NCBI RefSeq assembly: GCF_043641665.1
Contig: NC_092183.1
Location: 1,527,001-1,591,000, forward strand
Source of the DNA: Enoplosus armatus
Taxonomy: Eukaryota > Chordata > Actinopteri > Centrarchiformes > Enoplosidae
Reading direction: 5' to 3'
Length of the DNA: 64,000 nucleotides
The translations under genes were made by a program, and so were the position numbers. Below the pieces are notes generated by a model that saw nothing but the letters and a program-made list of their open reading frames with translations, ran no database searches and was not told the DNA's origin. Shown one piece after another: positions 10,601 through 25,600 of the stretch (position 1 is the first letter of the stretch; each line of letters starts with the position of its first letter).

Positions 10601-13600
10601 TAAATTGTTTTCCTCCATGTGAAGACATTTGGCCCTCAAAAGTACAGATGTACTGAACACTTGTATCTATCAACACACACTCTGGCAGGGGGCAAACAAA
10701 GACTGGAGGATTGGCTTTTGTTCCACCCTGCAGTGAAAAGAGTTAGTTCACATCCAAATGAAGTAAAATTAGATTATGCTTACAAACTGAAAGACAGCAG
10801 CTCTGCTCTAAATTAAAGACATTTAGCTACTAACTGCATTTGGGTTTTCCATGGCATCGTTATCTGCTGATTATGCCCACAAAGGATGAGTGTGACGTCA
10901 AAACTCTGCACTGGAGACAGCAGGACTGTGACTTTGTGTCCTCAGTGGAGCAGACATTTAAAGTTTTGACCTTTATTAGAGCAGAGAGCGCCGACTGAGC
11001 CCATTCAGACTGGGAACTGGCCAGTACAGCCACAGTTCCCTGTAGCTCTGTATTTATCTTCTGTATTTGGGTGCTGCAATGTGCATCAATGAACCTCGCA
11101 AATCCCAAACCAGCTGCATGAAAATAAAATTGTTTTGTGACAATTTAAGCCAAGATAAAGAAATGAGTATTATATAGCAGAAAGGACAGGAGGGGTGTCA
11201 GTAAATCTGCCATCTGACAGTCAGTTCGCTTATTATCGGAGAAAATAATAATAATTGTGGAGAAATTGATCAGATATTATAGTGTAAAGTAGATGCTTTT
11301 GTCATCATCTCTTTGACTGGCACAGCATCTTTTAAACACACCACTCCCAGTCTCCTCACAGAGAAGTTCTACTTTCACACAGTTGGGTTTTTTTTTCAAA
11401 ATGTATGAAACAAGCTTCAACCACAGGGATACATTAACAATAAAGGATTTTTATAAACAATATTTAGATTGAAAATACAGGAGGTGGAATATACTAGGTT
11501 GCATTTTTAGGTAAATCGTCTGCTGTTGGTCACCATGGGGCTCCACTGGGCCAGTTAGTGTCCTGCCTAACAGCACTCAGGCAGCAGAAGCAGACTGTTT
11601 GTAATCCACGTAAGCTCAGAGACAAGTCTGAAGCCACAGGAGGCAGAAAAGGAGCAAATGGTTCGTTGAAATGATCTACTTCCAGGAAAAGTTGTAATGC
11701 ACCGGGCAACCTTTTGAGCAATGCAGATGAACATCCTGGCAGTGAGCACTGACATGGATCACACCAATTACAACGCACAGGCAACGCTGTGAGCTGTTAC
11801 CTGCAGTAGGTGAGATTTGGAGCTCTTCATTGGAACAAAAAAAATCAGGGCTGGCCCTATTCTATCAGACTATCATGTTACTGCAGCATTTAATGTCCTC
11901 AACAGCTCTGAGCAACGATATAAAACAATTCCAGTGATTCGGGTTTCACGAAACCTTAATTATAGAAGAGAAAAATCTGAAATTCAAGCGAACAATGCCT
12001 TTATGTTTAAACTATAGTGAATGGAAGAAACCCCTAGTACACAAAATGGCAACAGGGAGGCAGAGAAGATGCTTCAGTTTCAATTTAATTCAAGTCTGAG
12101 TTAAGAGACAATAATGAGCAGAAATTTAATTGAATTATAACTTTATTAAGTGTGATTCATTTAAGTATATTCAAATACACAAACACAACAAACAACATTA
12201 GACACGCACACAGCATTAAAGACACATCCCCCTATACACTTACTTACACACATACAAGAAAACACACGCACATTACAGACGAACAGAGAACACGGCAGAG
12301 CCAACACACAACAAAGAAAACACACACACCCTCAACACACTATCAAAGCACACACACCCCGTGGTTGTTTACTCATGCACGTTCCATCCAATCACAGCCT
12401 GATGGCTTGACGCTCTGCAGCCCGGCCGCCTCCTAACAACAACAACATGTGCACCGACAGAAGAAGAGGAAAAATCAGTTCAAGGGGACTCCCCGTTGTT
12501 ATCCTTATCCTCCTCTTCCTCATTTCCTCTTCTTTTTCTTTTATCTTCCCCGTAAACAACTTTCTCTCCTCTAACTACTTGTTCTCCAGCATGTAGCAGC
12601 AGCAGAAATGTGGAGATGAGTTGTGTTTTTATAGGAACATAAGATAAAGAGGAGGAGAGGAAGAGGACAGAAGGATGAGAGGAGAAGGGAGAAGAAAATA
12701 GGAAAGAAGACGGGAGAGATGGAGGCAAGGAGGGGAGAAAAGAGTAGACTCAACAATAAGGACAGATAGAGGAGAGAAGAGGAGGAAATAGAAAGAGAGG
12801 GATGAAGAGTTCAGGAAAGAGAAAAGAAAAAGAGCTGTGAAGGAAAGACAGAAGAAAAGAAGAAGAGGTTTTCCATTTTGTCCACCTCTGCAGTAAGGGG
12901 CTCTGTACTTCATATTCACATCTCTTCTTTATTTGACATATTGTTATTACCATTATTATAATTGCCTCTATTGATTTTTATTAAGACTTTATTATCTCTG
13001 GCAACATAATCTGAACGATACTTCATACCAGTAAAGAGAGGAAGACGAAGACACAAACAGGGGAGTCTGTGGAGTCAAAGGCAAACTTCCCATTTAGTTA
13101 GTTACGTTTTATTGACCACAAAGGTATAAATGTAAAATATAAATGTCACGTATAATTGTAAAAGATACAGCTATCAATATTATATAATAATAACAAATAA
13201 CGAAAATGTAGAATAATGCCCGCCTTGATTAAAAGAATATTAAGCTTACAATATAATCTGCACATAAATGAAATTACCAAACAAAGTGATTGTGTTCAAA
13301 CATTTTCAGTCTTGTCATCGTCCAAGCCGTTGTTCGTGTCTCTAAATAGTGAATTAAGATCGCTGAAGTTATGCTCAGATTTGAAAGGAATCTTGTGATT
13401 TGAGAACATGATAGTTCACATTCTTCAGTCTGGATGCACAGATGTTTTTCAGATAGTGTGTGGCTCCGTCACACATTCCTAAAATGATTTGTGGATCAAT
13501 TTTGTGTTTTCTGTGGAGCTGTTAGACATTATTCTGCATATTGATGAATGAATTGTACATACTGTCAAACTGAATGACAAAGAGAAAGAGAAAATAAAAG

Positions 13601-16600
13601 ACAGGATGGCTGGGAGGGGTCGTCATGATGAAGAAGAGAAGGAGGAGGAAGAGTGTTAAAATGATGCTGGGTCTGATAGATGAACAGGAAGACTGATACA
13701 GAGACTGAGGGTGATACTAATTCTCTTCCGTATCAAACACTCACCTCCTTCCGGCTTGAAAAGTTGATTTTAAAACTTTGATCTGTCAAGGAGATCGGAG
13801 TCGGCGGTCGGTTTGTATTCCTGTCACACCCCTCTGGAAGAGAACACACCCCTTATAAAGAAAGAAAACACAGACTCTGCAATGTTGCAAACTGCATCTG
13901 CATAATTCTCCCATTTTGATGATGCATTTCATGCGCAGCCCAAACTGTATTGACTTGCATTTTTTGTATATGCGATGTTTGTAGCAAAATGAATTAAGTG
14001 TTGGCGAGCGGCGCGTAACGTGGGCGTCAATAGTGCCGTCGGGCAACTTACAGATGGTGTAATTATCTCCTCATAAGGTTATTAGAGGATCAATGAAGCC
14101 TGGTGGCCTGATGGCAGAGGTGAGCTGATGAAGGATGGAAAATGGTTATGATGACCCAACTGCAGAGGTGCAGCACAGCATGTTAGAGAGAAGAGAAAAA
14201 CAACATGGTCTTCTTGGATTAGTGAATGAGTCCGATGTACTGTGATGTACTTCCTACCTAAATGACAAAATAGTTAATTTGTCATTGCCTTCCAAAAGAA
14301 TTCATCTGCCACCATGTTTATCTGAGTTTAGGAAACTAAAATGACTTGGCTAAGTTTTGGGAAAGATCATGGGCATGGTTTAACTAACATTCACTTTTGG
14401 TAGAGGATGGGACTCAAATTATCTCCCTGGTGTCAGAGAGAGGTTTCAGGTGATTCTCCTTCCTGCCAGTCCACATGCCAACTTTTTCCAAACAAACCAG
14501 TTTTACAGAATGAAAAGTGAAACCATCCACAGTTAGTTAAAATAAGACAAGCCCTCTTAATGTCATTTCAAACATAATGAAAGGTTATGGAGTCCAGATC
14601 TGTCAGTTGGTCAGACCACAGAACAGAACACAGCTGACTTCTGGGTCAAGTGAGGACAGCTGGCATCAGCTGGTACACCCAAAATCTAATTTACACACTT
14701 TTATATAATGTGTGTTTTCCTGTTAATGTCATTGTACTTGCCTGTTTTATTCACCAGCAACACTTCTGTATCCTAAATCTGTTCCTCTTATCTGCCTAAA
14801 ACATTTATCTTGCCAGCTTCTATGTTCAGACCTTTTGTTACAAAGCAGAAACAAAGTACCTCGCAAAATACACAAAATTATGAGCACCACATGAAAACCT
14901 GAAGAATATAGTACACAAAGGACAAATACGATCATTAAAACAATTGATTGTAGTAGTGGACGCAATACTTGTACCTTTGTAATGGTAGCACTGGCTGGAC
15001 TATTAGCCTTGTACACTGGTGGAAATATATTTAGTAGTAGTAGTAGTAGTACTAGAGCTATCTCTACAAGTCGTAGTAGCAGTAACAGTTGTAGTGCTTG
15101 TAGAGGAAGTAGGAGTTGAGCATTAGTAGACATAGTATTAGTTCTAGTGGATGCAGTTGCAAAAGTAAGAGCAAAGGTAGTAGTCAGTAACTGGACTAGT
15201 CGTAAGAGCAGTGTTATTGTAGTAGTAGCTGTCGTCATTGTAGTAGTAGTAGTAGTTGTAGCAGCACCCTTAACAGTAGTAGCAGTATTAATAACAATAG
15301 TGGTAACAGTAAAAGTTGTAGTGTGTTTGTCCAAGTGAATTAAAACTCACCAGGACTGCCATCATGTGGTAACCCACCAGAAACAGACTTGAGGCTCAGT
15401 TTGGGCCCTGAGCCATAGCCAATCAATAGTTTGAGAAACATTTCTGTGGTCAGAGAGGAACAGCATGTCACTGCACTAACGAACAGACTCCAAACAGCCT
15501 AACTAGACCCATAATTCCATTCACTGGAACCAGGAGCTGCAGTTTGCCCTGGGCTAGCAGGCGGATCTGGCCTCAGTTAGGACAATGTTGCTGGCTTTCT
15601 GTTTCCATCACAAAAGCAAAATCAGAATTACTTTTATTCATCAAGCTCAGCACACAGACGAGAGTTATATCCTGGCGACAGATACATCTTAGACATATAG
15701 AAGTATGGGTTGATCCATCCGTCTGTCCATTTTTTATCACTTGTCCAGATCTGAGTTGCAGTGGCAATAGATCGAGTATATTTTTGCATTTAGCGTCTTT
15801 TCAGAGACGAGTTCAGTTAGCCTAGCTGGCCTTCTCTCAAGCCATGTCCTCCAGCTCCTGCTGGGGATCCTGAGACTTTCCCAAGTCAAGTCAGATATGT
15901 AGTTGTGGGTCTGCCTCAATGGACTACTCCCGGTTGGACGTGCCAAGAATACATCCACAGGGAGGCGTCCTGAGCAGATACTGAACCACCTCAACAGACT
16001 CCTTTCAACATGAAGGATCACTGATTGTTCCTTTACCTAAGCTCCTCATTCTGTCCCTGAGGCTGAGACCCTACAAAAAGGAACCTCATTTCAGTCTTTT
16101 AGGCAGTAACCAAAGCTCATGACCATAGGTGTAGATCTACTAGTAAATCAAGAGCTTCACTTTCGGCTTCAGACTGGTGGAGTCCAAGACAGATGTAAGA
16201 GGTTCAGTGTGCTTCACCTGGGGTGCTCTGATTGAATTTGTGCACAGGTGACGTAATCTGTTGAACTGTTTTAAGTTCCTGGTTCCAAACTCATTCTCTT
16301 GAAACCGCCAAATACCTGCGTAACCAAATCATCTCTCTTTTTGTGTTTTGTTTCCAGTAAATGTCCCAGCCACGGTGGTGGAAGCCATGACCAGGCAGGA
16401 GTCCCTCCAATCCTTCAGCAAGAACGGCAAACCCTCCTCCTCCTCGTCTTCCTCCTCTTCCACCCCCTCCACCGCCCTCATGCGCTCCATGGTCTTCCCC
16501 CACTCCCCCTGCCCTAGAAATTTCTCACTTTTGGACAAGGTCGGGGTCGGGGTTCAGTCGGACTCCAGTTATGGCCAGTTGGGGTCAAAGAACCAACGAA

Positions 16601-19600
16601 TCCTGGCAAGCCCGACCTCCACCAGCCAGCTGAGCAGTGATTTCAGTGACTGGCACCTGTGGAAGTGTGGCCAGTGCTTCAAGACCTTCACTCAGAGGAT
16701 CCTGCTGCAGATGCACGTCTGTCCGCAGAATCCTGACAGGTAAGACGGCATCTATGAAGATGCTTAAAAACTAAGAGTTGGAGGTAATGTTATCACTGTA
16801 TGAATATTAATACTGGATAAATATCACAAACAGAAACTATTAGTGTTCACTAACTTCTTACTGATACTTGAATGTTGACAAATTGTCACAAAAGATGGTT
16901 TTCCTGATGATTTCCATCCATCTGTTCCCACCAGAAGCATTTCAATATGGAAAAGAATTTGTAAGCGTTAGACTGGATTAGATGAATAGTTGTGTAAAGT
17001 TGTGCTGACGTGTCCTCTCCAGTGTGAGTTTGGGATTAACTCTTCAAACTTCACATCACTGCTTCTAAAAACTACCAAAGTTGACATCTTTTTAAAGCTC
17101 AAAAAAAGTTCAACTCAAGCAACTGTGTTGTAATGAGTCTGATGTCATTGAATCATATTTAACTTTTGGGCCGCATAGTGCACATTTTTGGGTACAAAAC
17201 ATTCTGCCTATGATGCACAAGCTGTTTGAAAAGCAATAAGTAAAAAGTAATTTAATAGTCAATATTTTGAATATTAAGAAATCTTTAAGGATGAATGTAA
17301 TATGTATATACAACATTGGTAGCCACTGTTGCCGTCCTGGGATAGTATTTTTAAAATCAAGACTAGTTACAAGATTGTTTCTTGTAACTTCTGGTGGCTT
17401 AAAAGAGTTTTCCTTTTGGATAGGGAAGCAAAAATGACACGACATCAGTGTCTGTATATCTTTTGTAATATTGCCAGGAATACTTGTATAGATGAAACAT
17501 TAACATGATGAACATGACACAGCATTTGAGTTTTTAAAACTTGTTGTAGTTTTTCTAGAGGAAGCTGGTAAACCAGACATTTAGTCGCAATTTATTACTT
17601 TGGTTGTGTGATCATCACACTGTGTGTGGGAGTTTGTGGATGAGAGTGAAGGGAGTGTAAAAGTGTTTGAGTGTGTATAACATCTGCCAACTTAATTATA
17701 TACAGCATGGATGGAGGAAGGAGGGAAGAAGAGGAGATGTGACGTGTGTGTTTGTATTTGTGTGCGTGTGTTGGGGGGTCGGACGGAGGATGTATTGGAA
17801 ATTTTTTGCTTAGCTTTATTTTTTGTGGGGAGAGTCAGAGCGGCGTATAAATCAGTGCTGTGCGTCAGTGAGAAATACCTCGCCTTACGGTGACAGGGCC
17901 AGGAAAACAGATGCCACTTATTCAATAAACTAATACTCATAGGGAAGAAAAATGTGGGCTGGATATGGAGGGGGGAGGAGGGTCGATGTGGCGCTGCCTG
18001 TCAATAGGAAGGTTTTATGGGACAGAGGAGCAGATAAAATTCAGCTGAACAAGCCAAATAGGCCTAAGTCCTGGAGCTCCAAGGCCCCACTGTACCTGTA
18101 GACCAGTATGCCCATCACATCATCACTATGCCCATATAAAAAGCCAAAGTTCTGCCCCCCTTTTCCAGCTTCCCTCCTACAGACCTGGCCAGACAACGTA
18201 TTTTCTAGGGCTTCCACCTTGATGTTGATGATTCAAATCATCAGTTGAAGAGCGTCCGATTCAAACGTCATGTTTTAAATGAGAGCATCAGATTTTATTT
18301 TTCTGTTCCGTCATTGTAGCCAGAACCCCAGAGGATGACAAGCTAAGCAAAATATAACAAGCCTAGTCTTGGATTTACATCAAAGTGATCCAAACCTAAT
18401 TGTAATGGAAAGGAAAAGGATCATGGAAAATTGAAGGAGGGGAAATAAGTATTCTGAACATTGGTCTAAACTGGCAAGTCAGATCACCTTGGAAAAGTCT
18501 TCAGGTACAGCCCTGGTATTTTCTCATTGAGGTTTTCCTTCATTTGTGTTTCTAAAAAGCAATTACCACAAATTATTTTGCAAGCATTAAACAACCACGG
18601 CTCCCATGAGTCACTGAGGTGTGGTCACTGAGGAGATTTTAGGAGTCCTGCAGGTGGTTTAAGAGTTCTTGTGGTCATTGAGGTGGGACTTGGAGTACTT
18701 TAGGGTGTTCTAGTTGTCCTTTAGGAGGTTCTAGCAGTCAATGAGGAATCCTTAAGGTGGTTCTTGGGGTTCTCTAGGAGGTTCTGGTAGTCCTTTGGGA
18801 AATTCTTGCAGTAATTGTGGAAGTTCTACAGGTTTTTAGGTGGTTTTTGTGGTCATTGTGGTGTTTCTAGATTTCCTTCAGGTGGCTCTAATGCTCTTGA
18901 AGAAGGTTTTAGGGGTCTTTTCAAGTGGTTGAACCCCCATGCCAAGTAGCATTGAAGCTGTTACCAAGCTAGCACCCTTTTTACTTGAATCAGTCACCCA
19001 TCTGATTTATCTCTGAAGAGACAGGTTTCAGTCTGTAGTCATTAAACCAGTGTGGCTGCTTTGTGAATACAGGAGCTTTTCCACCATTCGCTTCTCTCTC
19101 TCTTTCCCCTCTTGATTTGTTAACGCTTCTCTCCCCCTCTCACCCCCCCTTTCCCCCTCCCCTCATACATATTTATTGATGTTTACTTGATGGGAACATT
19201 TGGAGCTGAAGACTGATGGCTCTTTATATCAGCTTCAAAAAAACACTGCACACCTCCTCTCAGCTCCATCTCTTTCAGGTTTGTTTTTTTCTGCTGACTG
19301 TTTCTTTTTCTGAACTTTTTCGTCCTTCGTGCCCCCCCCCCCCGTGTCATTTCAACAAAATCCATCATCAGAGGAGCAGATTGTTTATGTCAATGAGGCC
19401 TTGGAAGTGCTTTTGATTCAGTTTAAAACCGGTGTCGGGTCAGGATACTGTTTAAGTTTCATGATGACAATGAGTGATAAATCAGGAAAACAATCTGAAC
19501 AGAAATGGACTATGTCTCCACTTATAGGTCTGACATATTACAAAAGCAGCGCAGTATAAACCACTACAATGAACTAAATTAATAACCACTGCTTTTATGA

Positions 19601-22600
19601 TTGATGTGTTTACTGCACTTGTGTTTAAAAGAGTCATTAGTGCTTTTACTGAAAATGGGGTATTTTTGTTAAACACTTTGATCTCCAGCGTTCACAGTTG
19701 AGGTCTCATTCTGGTGGCGGATGTTGTTTATGAATACAGCATGTACGTGTATATGGATATTATCACGCTTGTATATCAAAGACCAGAAAGTTTACAGCTG
19801 ATTGAAAGTGTGTATCATCACAGAGTTGACTTCATAGAGGAATTAAATGTTAATTTTGTCATTTGTGTTTACCATCCAGCAATGCCTTGTCAAGGATTTG
19901 GCCTCAGCACATGGTTCTTCAGTTTTTCCAGTTATACAGTTAAACATTTAACATTCTCCATTACTCATGTAAGGACTACAGTAATCTCACATGAGCAATG
20001 GAGCATCTTGAATATTGAAAATTGAAGAACACTAAGTTGAGATTGTTTTCCCAAATAATGAACCTGAAAAAGCTTTAGGTTTTGATGTGTCCAGGATTTA
20101 GATTCATTTTCATGGTGATATTTTCACTTAATGGAGGTTTGAATCGTCTTAACAATTGTTATGTTTGGTGTAGCTTGTGCTTATCCACACTGACTTGAAG
20201 TCAACAGGTAAAGCAGTTTACTCTGACGACATACAGAATAAGCATTGACTCAAGACCATGATTACATAGTATAGTGTACAAAGATGTGCAATACAATGTA
20301 CAATACAATAATGACAAAACAGTGGTATCCAGCAGGGATAAGTGCAATGTTTGTTACTTAAACAGAAGTAAAGTATTCTTTACTTTAGATGTACCTTTTG
20401 GCTCATTCAGATGGGACAACATATAACACATATATATATAACACAAATGTGACTCAACATGTTGGAGGGAAAAAGAGGTGATTAAAAGTTATATATGTAA
20501 TAAAAATGTAAAAAAAAACATATATATTTTCTCCTCTATGTTCTTTGCCTCCCTAATGTCATAGAAATAAGAATATACATTAAGACATTTTAATGTTGAG
20601 GTAGGTGTTTTCCATCTACACCTTTGGGACCTCATCATTAACATTTACAGTACAACTCTCCGATTACTATTAAACTCTAATTAGCCAATTAACATTAAAT
20701 GGTCACTAATCATCTACTTGTGCATACATTCTGTTTATTGAAGCAGATCATCAGGTGTGACGTCTAAGTTTGACCTTCATCATTGTGTCTCTGTCTGAGC
20801 TCATGTGTTTTAGTTGAGTCTTCCCTTGATTCACACACAGTTTGGTTCCTTGTAAGAAAAGAGCCACATTGGCCATCACAAAATGATGGATGGCACATAC
20901 ATTCAAAAGTGTCTTTTAAGGGACAGCAGGTATATTTTGACTCAGACTGGATCAACTCTAGATTTTAGGAAATTGGAGTGAAGGAATGTAAATATATATA
21001 GTTAAGACACTGTTTATTACATCTACTTGTCTTTCTCAGGGACTGAGAAATGATTTGAGTTTTTCTCCACTGGACTAACTGCTCAACCCACTGGTAGTTT
21101 TGAGACTGTGTGGAATTGAGTTTCCACACAGAGTTAAATAAAATGAATAAAATACAAACCGTCTCGAGGACTGTGCTGTTTAAAATGAGTTGTCGCTTGT
21201 GGTGCATCTGTATGTGTCAGATCACACAGCCTTTTAATCCTCCACACAACAGAATGTAAGAATATGTTTTTCAAAGTAATGTCTCAAAATACAAATGATT
21301 TATGGATGTTAAAAGCACCGTGTAGCTCTTCTCAACTGCTGCTCTGTGAAAATTCACAATAACGCAATTAAACAAAATGTTTGCATGTCAGGATAAAACA
21401 AGACTTTCTCTGTGTTGCTGAACAGTTGACATTTCAGAGATTTATCACCCAACAGTGAAGACATATTTGCATTTAACACTAACACAGATGTGTGTTGTCC
21501 CTGCTGGACACACAGATGTGTTGAAAAATGACTTTATTCTTTTTTCAGTGTGTAACCACAGGAGTAACTAATAATGATCCATCACTGTGATGGACGGGCT
21601 TGCAGAAATTCCTTCAAAGTCTATTTTTATCTGTCATGTTTGCCACTATAATAAAAACCTACTTTGTGTGGCATACGAGTGGATTTTAAAATGATTTTGT
21701 AGAAGTCCAAGTGCATGACAGTTGAGACATTTTCAGATGTCTCAGTGTCTTCACAAATACTGCAGAGACAAATAGTGGTGTGATAGTAAGTGTCTGACGT
21801 TCTTTGGAATACATCAATTAATGAAAAGGTTTACAAAAAGCCCAAGGCACTCTCTGTGATGACATGATATTGGCTGTTGTAGCCTAATTTGATGAGTACA
21901 ACTGGCTGATGAGAGGACATTATGTGAGCTTTCTGCTTTGATAGGTCGGTCAATACAGTCAGAGAGAGAGAGAGAGGGAGATAGAGAGAGACGGAGACAG
22001 AGAGGGAGAGAGATGGAGGCAGAGAGGGAGAGAGAGAGAGATGGAGGCAGAGAGGGAGAGGGAGACAGAGAGAGAGAGGGAGAGAGAGACAGATAGACAG
22101 AGAGGGAGAGGGAGAGATGGAGGCAGAGAGGGAGACAAAGAGAGAGAGACAGAGAGGGAGAGATGGAGGCGGAGAGGGAGACAAGGAGACAGAGAGGGAG
22201 AGAGAGACAGATAGACAGAGAGGGAGAGAGAGAGACAGATAGACAGAGAGTGTGTTTTGTGTGTTTGTATGGGGGTCTACCAGTGATTTTATTTGTGCTT
22301 GGATGTGCGCATGTCTGATCACATACATACAGTATATGTGTGTGTGTGTTCAGAGAGCCATTGATTGTGTATTGACGAGGCGGGAGCAGTGATTTATAGC
22401 TGCTGGTCTCGAGGGAATAATGTCTTCATACGAGGCGTCCTCACAGCGCAGATATAACTCCATATGGATTAGACCGACTCATACGGGTCAATCAACACAC
22501 TTCACTCTGCATCACTGCGTGCTGCAAGTCCAAAATCAGCTTTAAAGCTCAGAAAACAAAATGCCTTCTGCCAAGACTCATATTTCACCTCCTGAGCTCA

Positions 22601-25600
22601 TGAATGTTCTGGTCCGTGATGCTTATTGCAGTTATTTAGTGATCCAGTGTTTCGTTCAACCATTTCTTCTTCTGCTACACTCAACCATCAACAGCCAAAC
22701 ACAGAGGGAAAGTGTATTTTTGGGATTTTGTCAGTTATAACAACAGTTTGGAGTCCCAATATACGATGTTTATACTCATCTAGAAGTTATGTTGACTTAT
22801 TACCTCACTGGTTATAATGAGATTATTGTAATTTAGTGTTTTTACACTACATTTTGGATGACAGTGGAGTTGTAAAGTATGTCAGACACAGATAATGCTA
22901 AGGATAAATTAAATGTTTTGCTATCTTTATCGGTTTTATTGATAAAATGAACCTAACATCAGCCTCATCCTTGGCTGGAAATGAGTGTCAGTGTCTGGAA
23001 ACAAGGCAGGACGAGTCAAATCACCTCACTAGTATCAAGAAAATGACACTTGATTCTACAAATCTAACAAGTTGATTTGTGTTGGAAACAGTCGAAGTGA
23101 AGAATTGTTTTCCACTTGTTTTAATAAAATACGATATAAGACAGTGTCGTGACTTATTTTGGTTAAATGTAATTCACAAGAGTTAGGCTTAAAAAGCATT
23201 GTTGTTGACGTGTTGAAAAATGAACAGGGGCATCAGAGTGGCCTACGGACTAAGACGCATTAAATGTAAACCGCAACGTCTCTGTGTGAAATCCAGCTTG
23301 GGGCCTTTGTGCCACGTCATCCCCCTCTCTCTGCCCACATTTTATTATGAAGTCACAAGGAAATAACCCTTCTTTTGTAGTGATCTGATGGACACAGACG
23401 TCCACTTTGTGTAGTTTACTGGCATATTAAGAGTTTTTCACACAGTCAGTGAGCAGCAGTTTCAAACTCTGCGGCAACCAACCCCCCCTTCTTTCCCCAC
23501 GCCTGACCACCTTCTTGACCTCTGACCTCTCTCTGATGAAAAGAAAACATGTATGTGTGCCAAGAAACTTCATTCCCATGTAGTCTTAATAACTGGAGCA
23601 GTGAGGAGCTGGTTGGCATGCAGTTTGGGGCTCTTTCATCAGCTCATGTGTTAAAGGTGTGGACACAGCGACACGTTGACACTGACTCTGCTGTTGTTAC
23701 CACATGTTGCGTTGAAAGGCCACACAAGGTTTATTGTCCAGAGCTGCGTTTCACAGACGTGTTGAAAATGACTAATTTTATAGGTCTCACACACACACAC
23801 ACACGGAGGCGAGGCTAAGTGGGAACAACATGGCAGCCGGTTCTACTCTCATCGCCCGTCCAAACCAAGTATTATTAGTTTGCCTGTGAACCAAATCGAA
23901 GCGTCTATTTTGTGTTTTTGTTACCCTGTCGCAGTGTTGAGTCTGAACATATTTGGCTGTCTGTGCTGTCAACAGGCTGTAACACCGTCAGACTGAATGA
24001 CTGTGTGATGCTAACGGGCACCAGGAGAGATGCTGCTCAGTCAGCTGTTTGTAAAGGAGATTAGAAATAAAAGAGGAAACAGAGAGGGTTGTATATCTTC
24101 AGCCGTAAGATCTCCTGAAATATAAGTGAAGGACAAGGTGAAACAAATCAATAGACAGTAAAATAAAACCAAAAGTCAACTATTTTGATAATGAGCAGAT
24201 TTTATTCATTTGTGCTCAAGAACATATTTGCATGTGCCTGTGTGTGCAAATATTTTGGTTGCATATGTACATACCTGTGAGGGAGAGTGTGTGTGTGTGT
24301 GTGTGATGGAGGTGTTTATGCTTCACCTCCTCCTCCTTCTCCTCTCTCCACTGTAATAAACAATAACCGGGCATTAATCTCCCGGCCTGCTGCCTTAATA
24401 AATAATATCCACACATTCATCAACTTAAACTATTCACAATCAATGCAGCTCTTCATAGAAAACCCACCTAATAAATAGTAGTGCGGCCCACTGAGGCGTG
24501 AACTTATAGACCAGCCGGCTGATAAATGAACCGACCCCCTCGGCGAGACGCCTTTTATGTGGAAAACTGCAAGTGAGAATTTTTCGATTTTATATTACGC
24601 TATTTTACTCTTATTACTTTCCTCTGTGTGTGTGTGTTCTCTACATCCTCTCAGGGTACAGTAGGTGTTTGTGATTTATTGGAGCGGTGAAGATGTTGGT
24701 CTATTTGTTTTATTCTAGTTCTGGGCTGTTTACCTATTTGTAAGGTACTGATGTCAGAGTTTTGTCTTATTGGTTTCAGAATAAGAATCGCTTTATTTTC
24801 TGACTACAGGCAGCACACAGGAGTCTGTCCCGGTCGCTTTGAACTAACACAGTAGTACAAAACACAGTGCTAAACAAGGTACAGGGAAGACGTGTATGTG
24901 TGTCTCAGAGGGATATAGAAGCACGGTGCATAATATATGGAGAAAGACATTCCTACCTACACCATGGTGATTAGAGCTGCATAGAGGGATGTAACGTTAA
25001 AGGCTCTTTAGTAGGAAAAACAAACGCATTTATGAAGAGAAAACAAGGAGTTACCTTCATCCCTCTGGGACAAAAAGTTTGAAAAGAAATGTTGAAACTG
25101 AATTCAGTTTTGTGGATTTTGAGGGATAAAGTGAAGGTTGCAAGTTAGTGTTGGATATTAACAACGTTGTGTTAAATTAAGATTAAGGGCAAAAGTTGTG
25201 ATGATGACGGTAGTCCACAAAAATATAATGTAAGAAGTATTAAAATTCAATTTGATGCATTACTTTTCCAGTTTACATAATTGGTTATCAGTTACTTTTC
25301 TCTTTCACTGCATTTTGTATTTCATTGAATAAATTCTGTTGTCAAATCTTCAACATTTTGACCATCCCAGTTTGACAAGAACTGTCTGAGCATACCATTA
25401 GTTTGGTATTTCTAGGGGGGGGGACTCTGGATTGTCTCATCCTCAGCCTGGCTTTCCTGTTCTTTCCAGGATCCACCTTTATGGTCCTCGTCCTTCCTTT
25501 GTTGCTTGATTTAGGAAACAGGAACCGATAAAATAATCCGTATCTAAATATTTGAATTCATTTTGAACAAATAGCTAATGATGTCTGTGCTGAACCTTTT

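Larger units (their letters stand above)
7620..16357 (+). other. prdm6 intron, 8.7 kb
   Basis: No exon supported. Contents: a SINE-like scrap at 7860-7920, a pyrimidine-rich stretch at 9100-9260, dispersed repeat pieces at 9700-9900 and 10205-10440, CA-rich sequence at 12170-12360, a purine-rich stretch at 12640-12870, a GTA/CTA-rich tract at 14950-15335, and a LINE-like relic at 15700-16200 ending about 150 bases before the next exon. Confidence 0.7.

Noticed and set aside
14747..15334. 195-codon minus-strand open frame
   Set aside because: It is a translation of a GTA/CTA-rich tract with Thr/Leu runs, with no domain and no splice context.
15737..16021. 94-codon minus-strand frame resembling a protein
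   Set aside because: It is part of a LINE-like repeat common in fish genomes, and it is diverged and short.
21831..22328. 165-codon minus-strand open frame
   Set aside because: It is made of Ser/Leu/Pro repeats from the polypurine tract.
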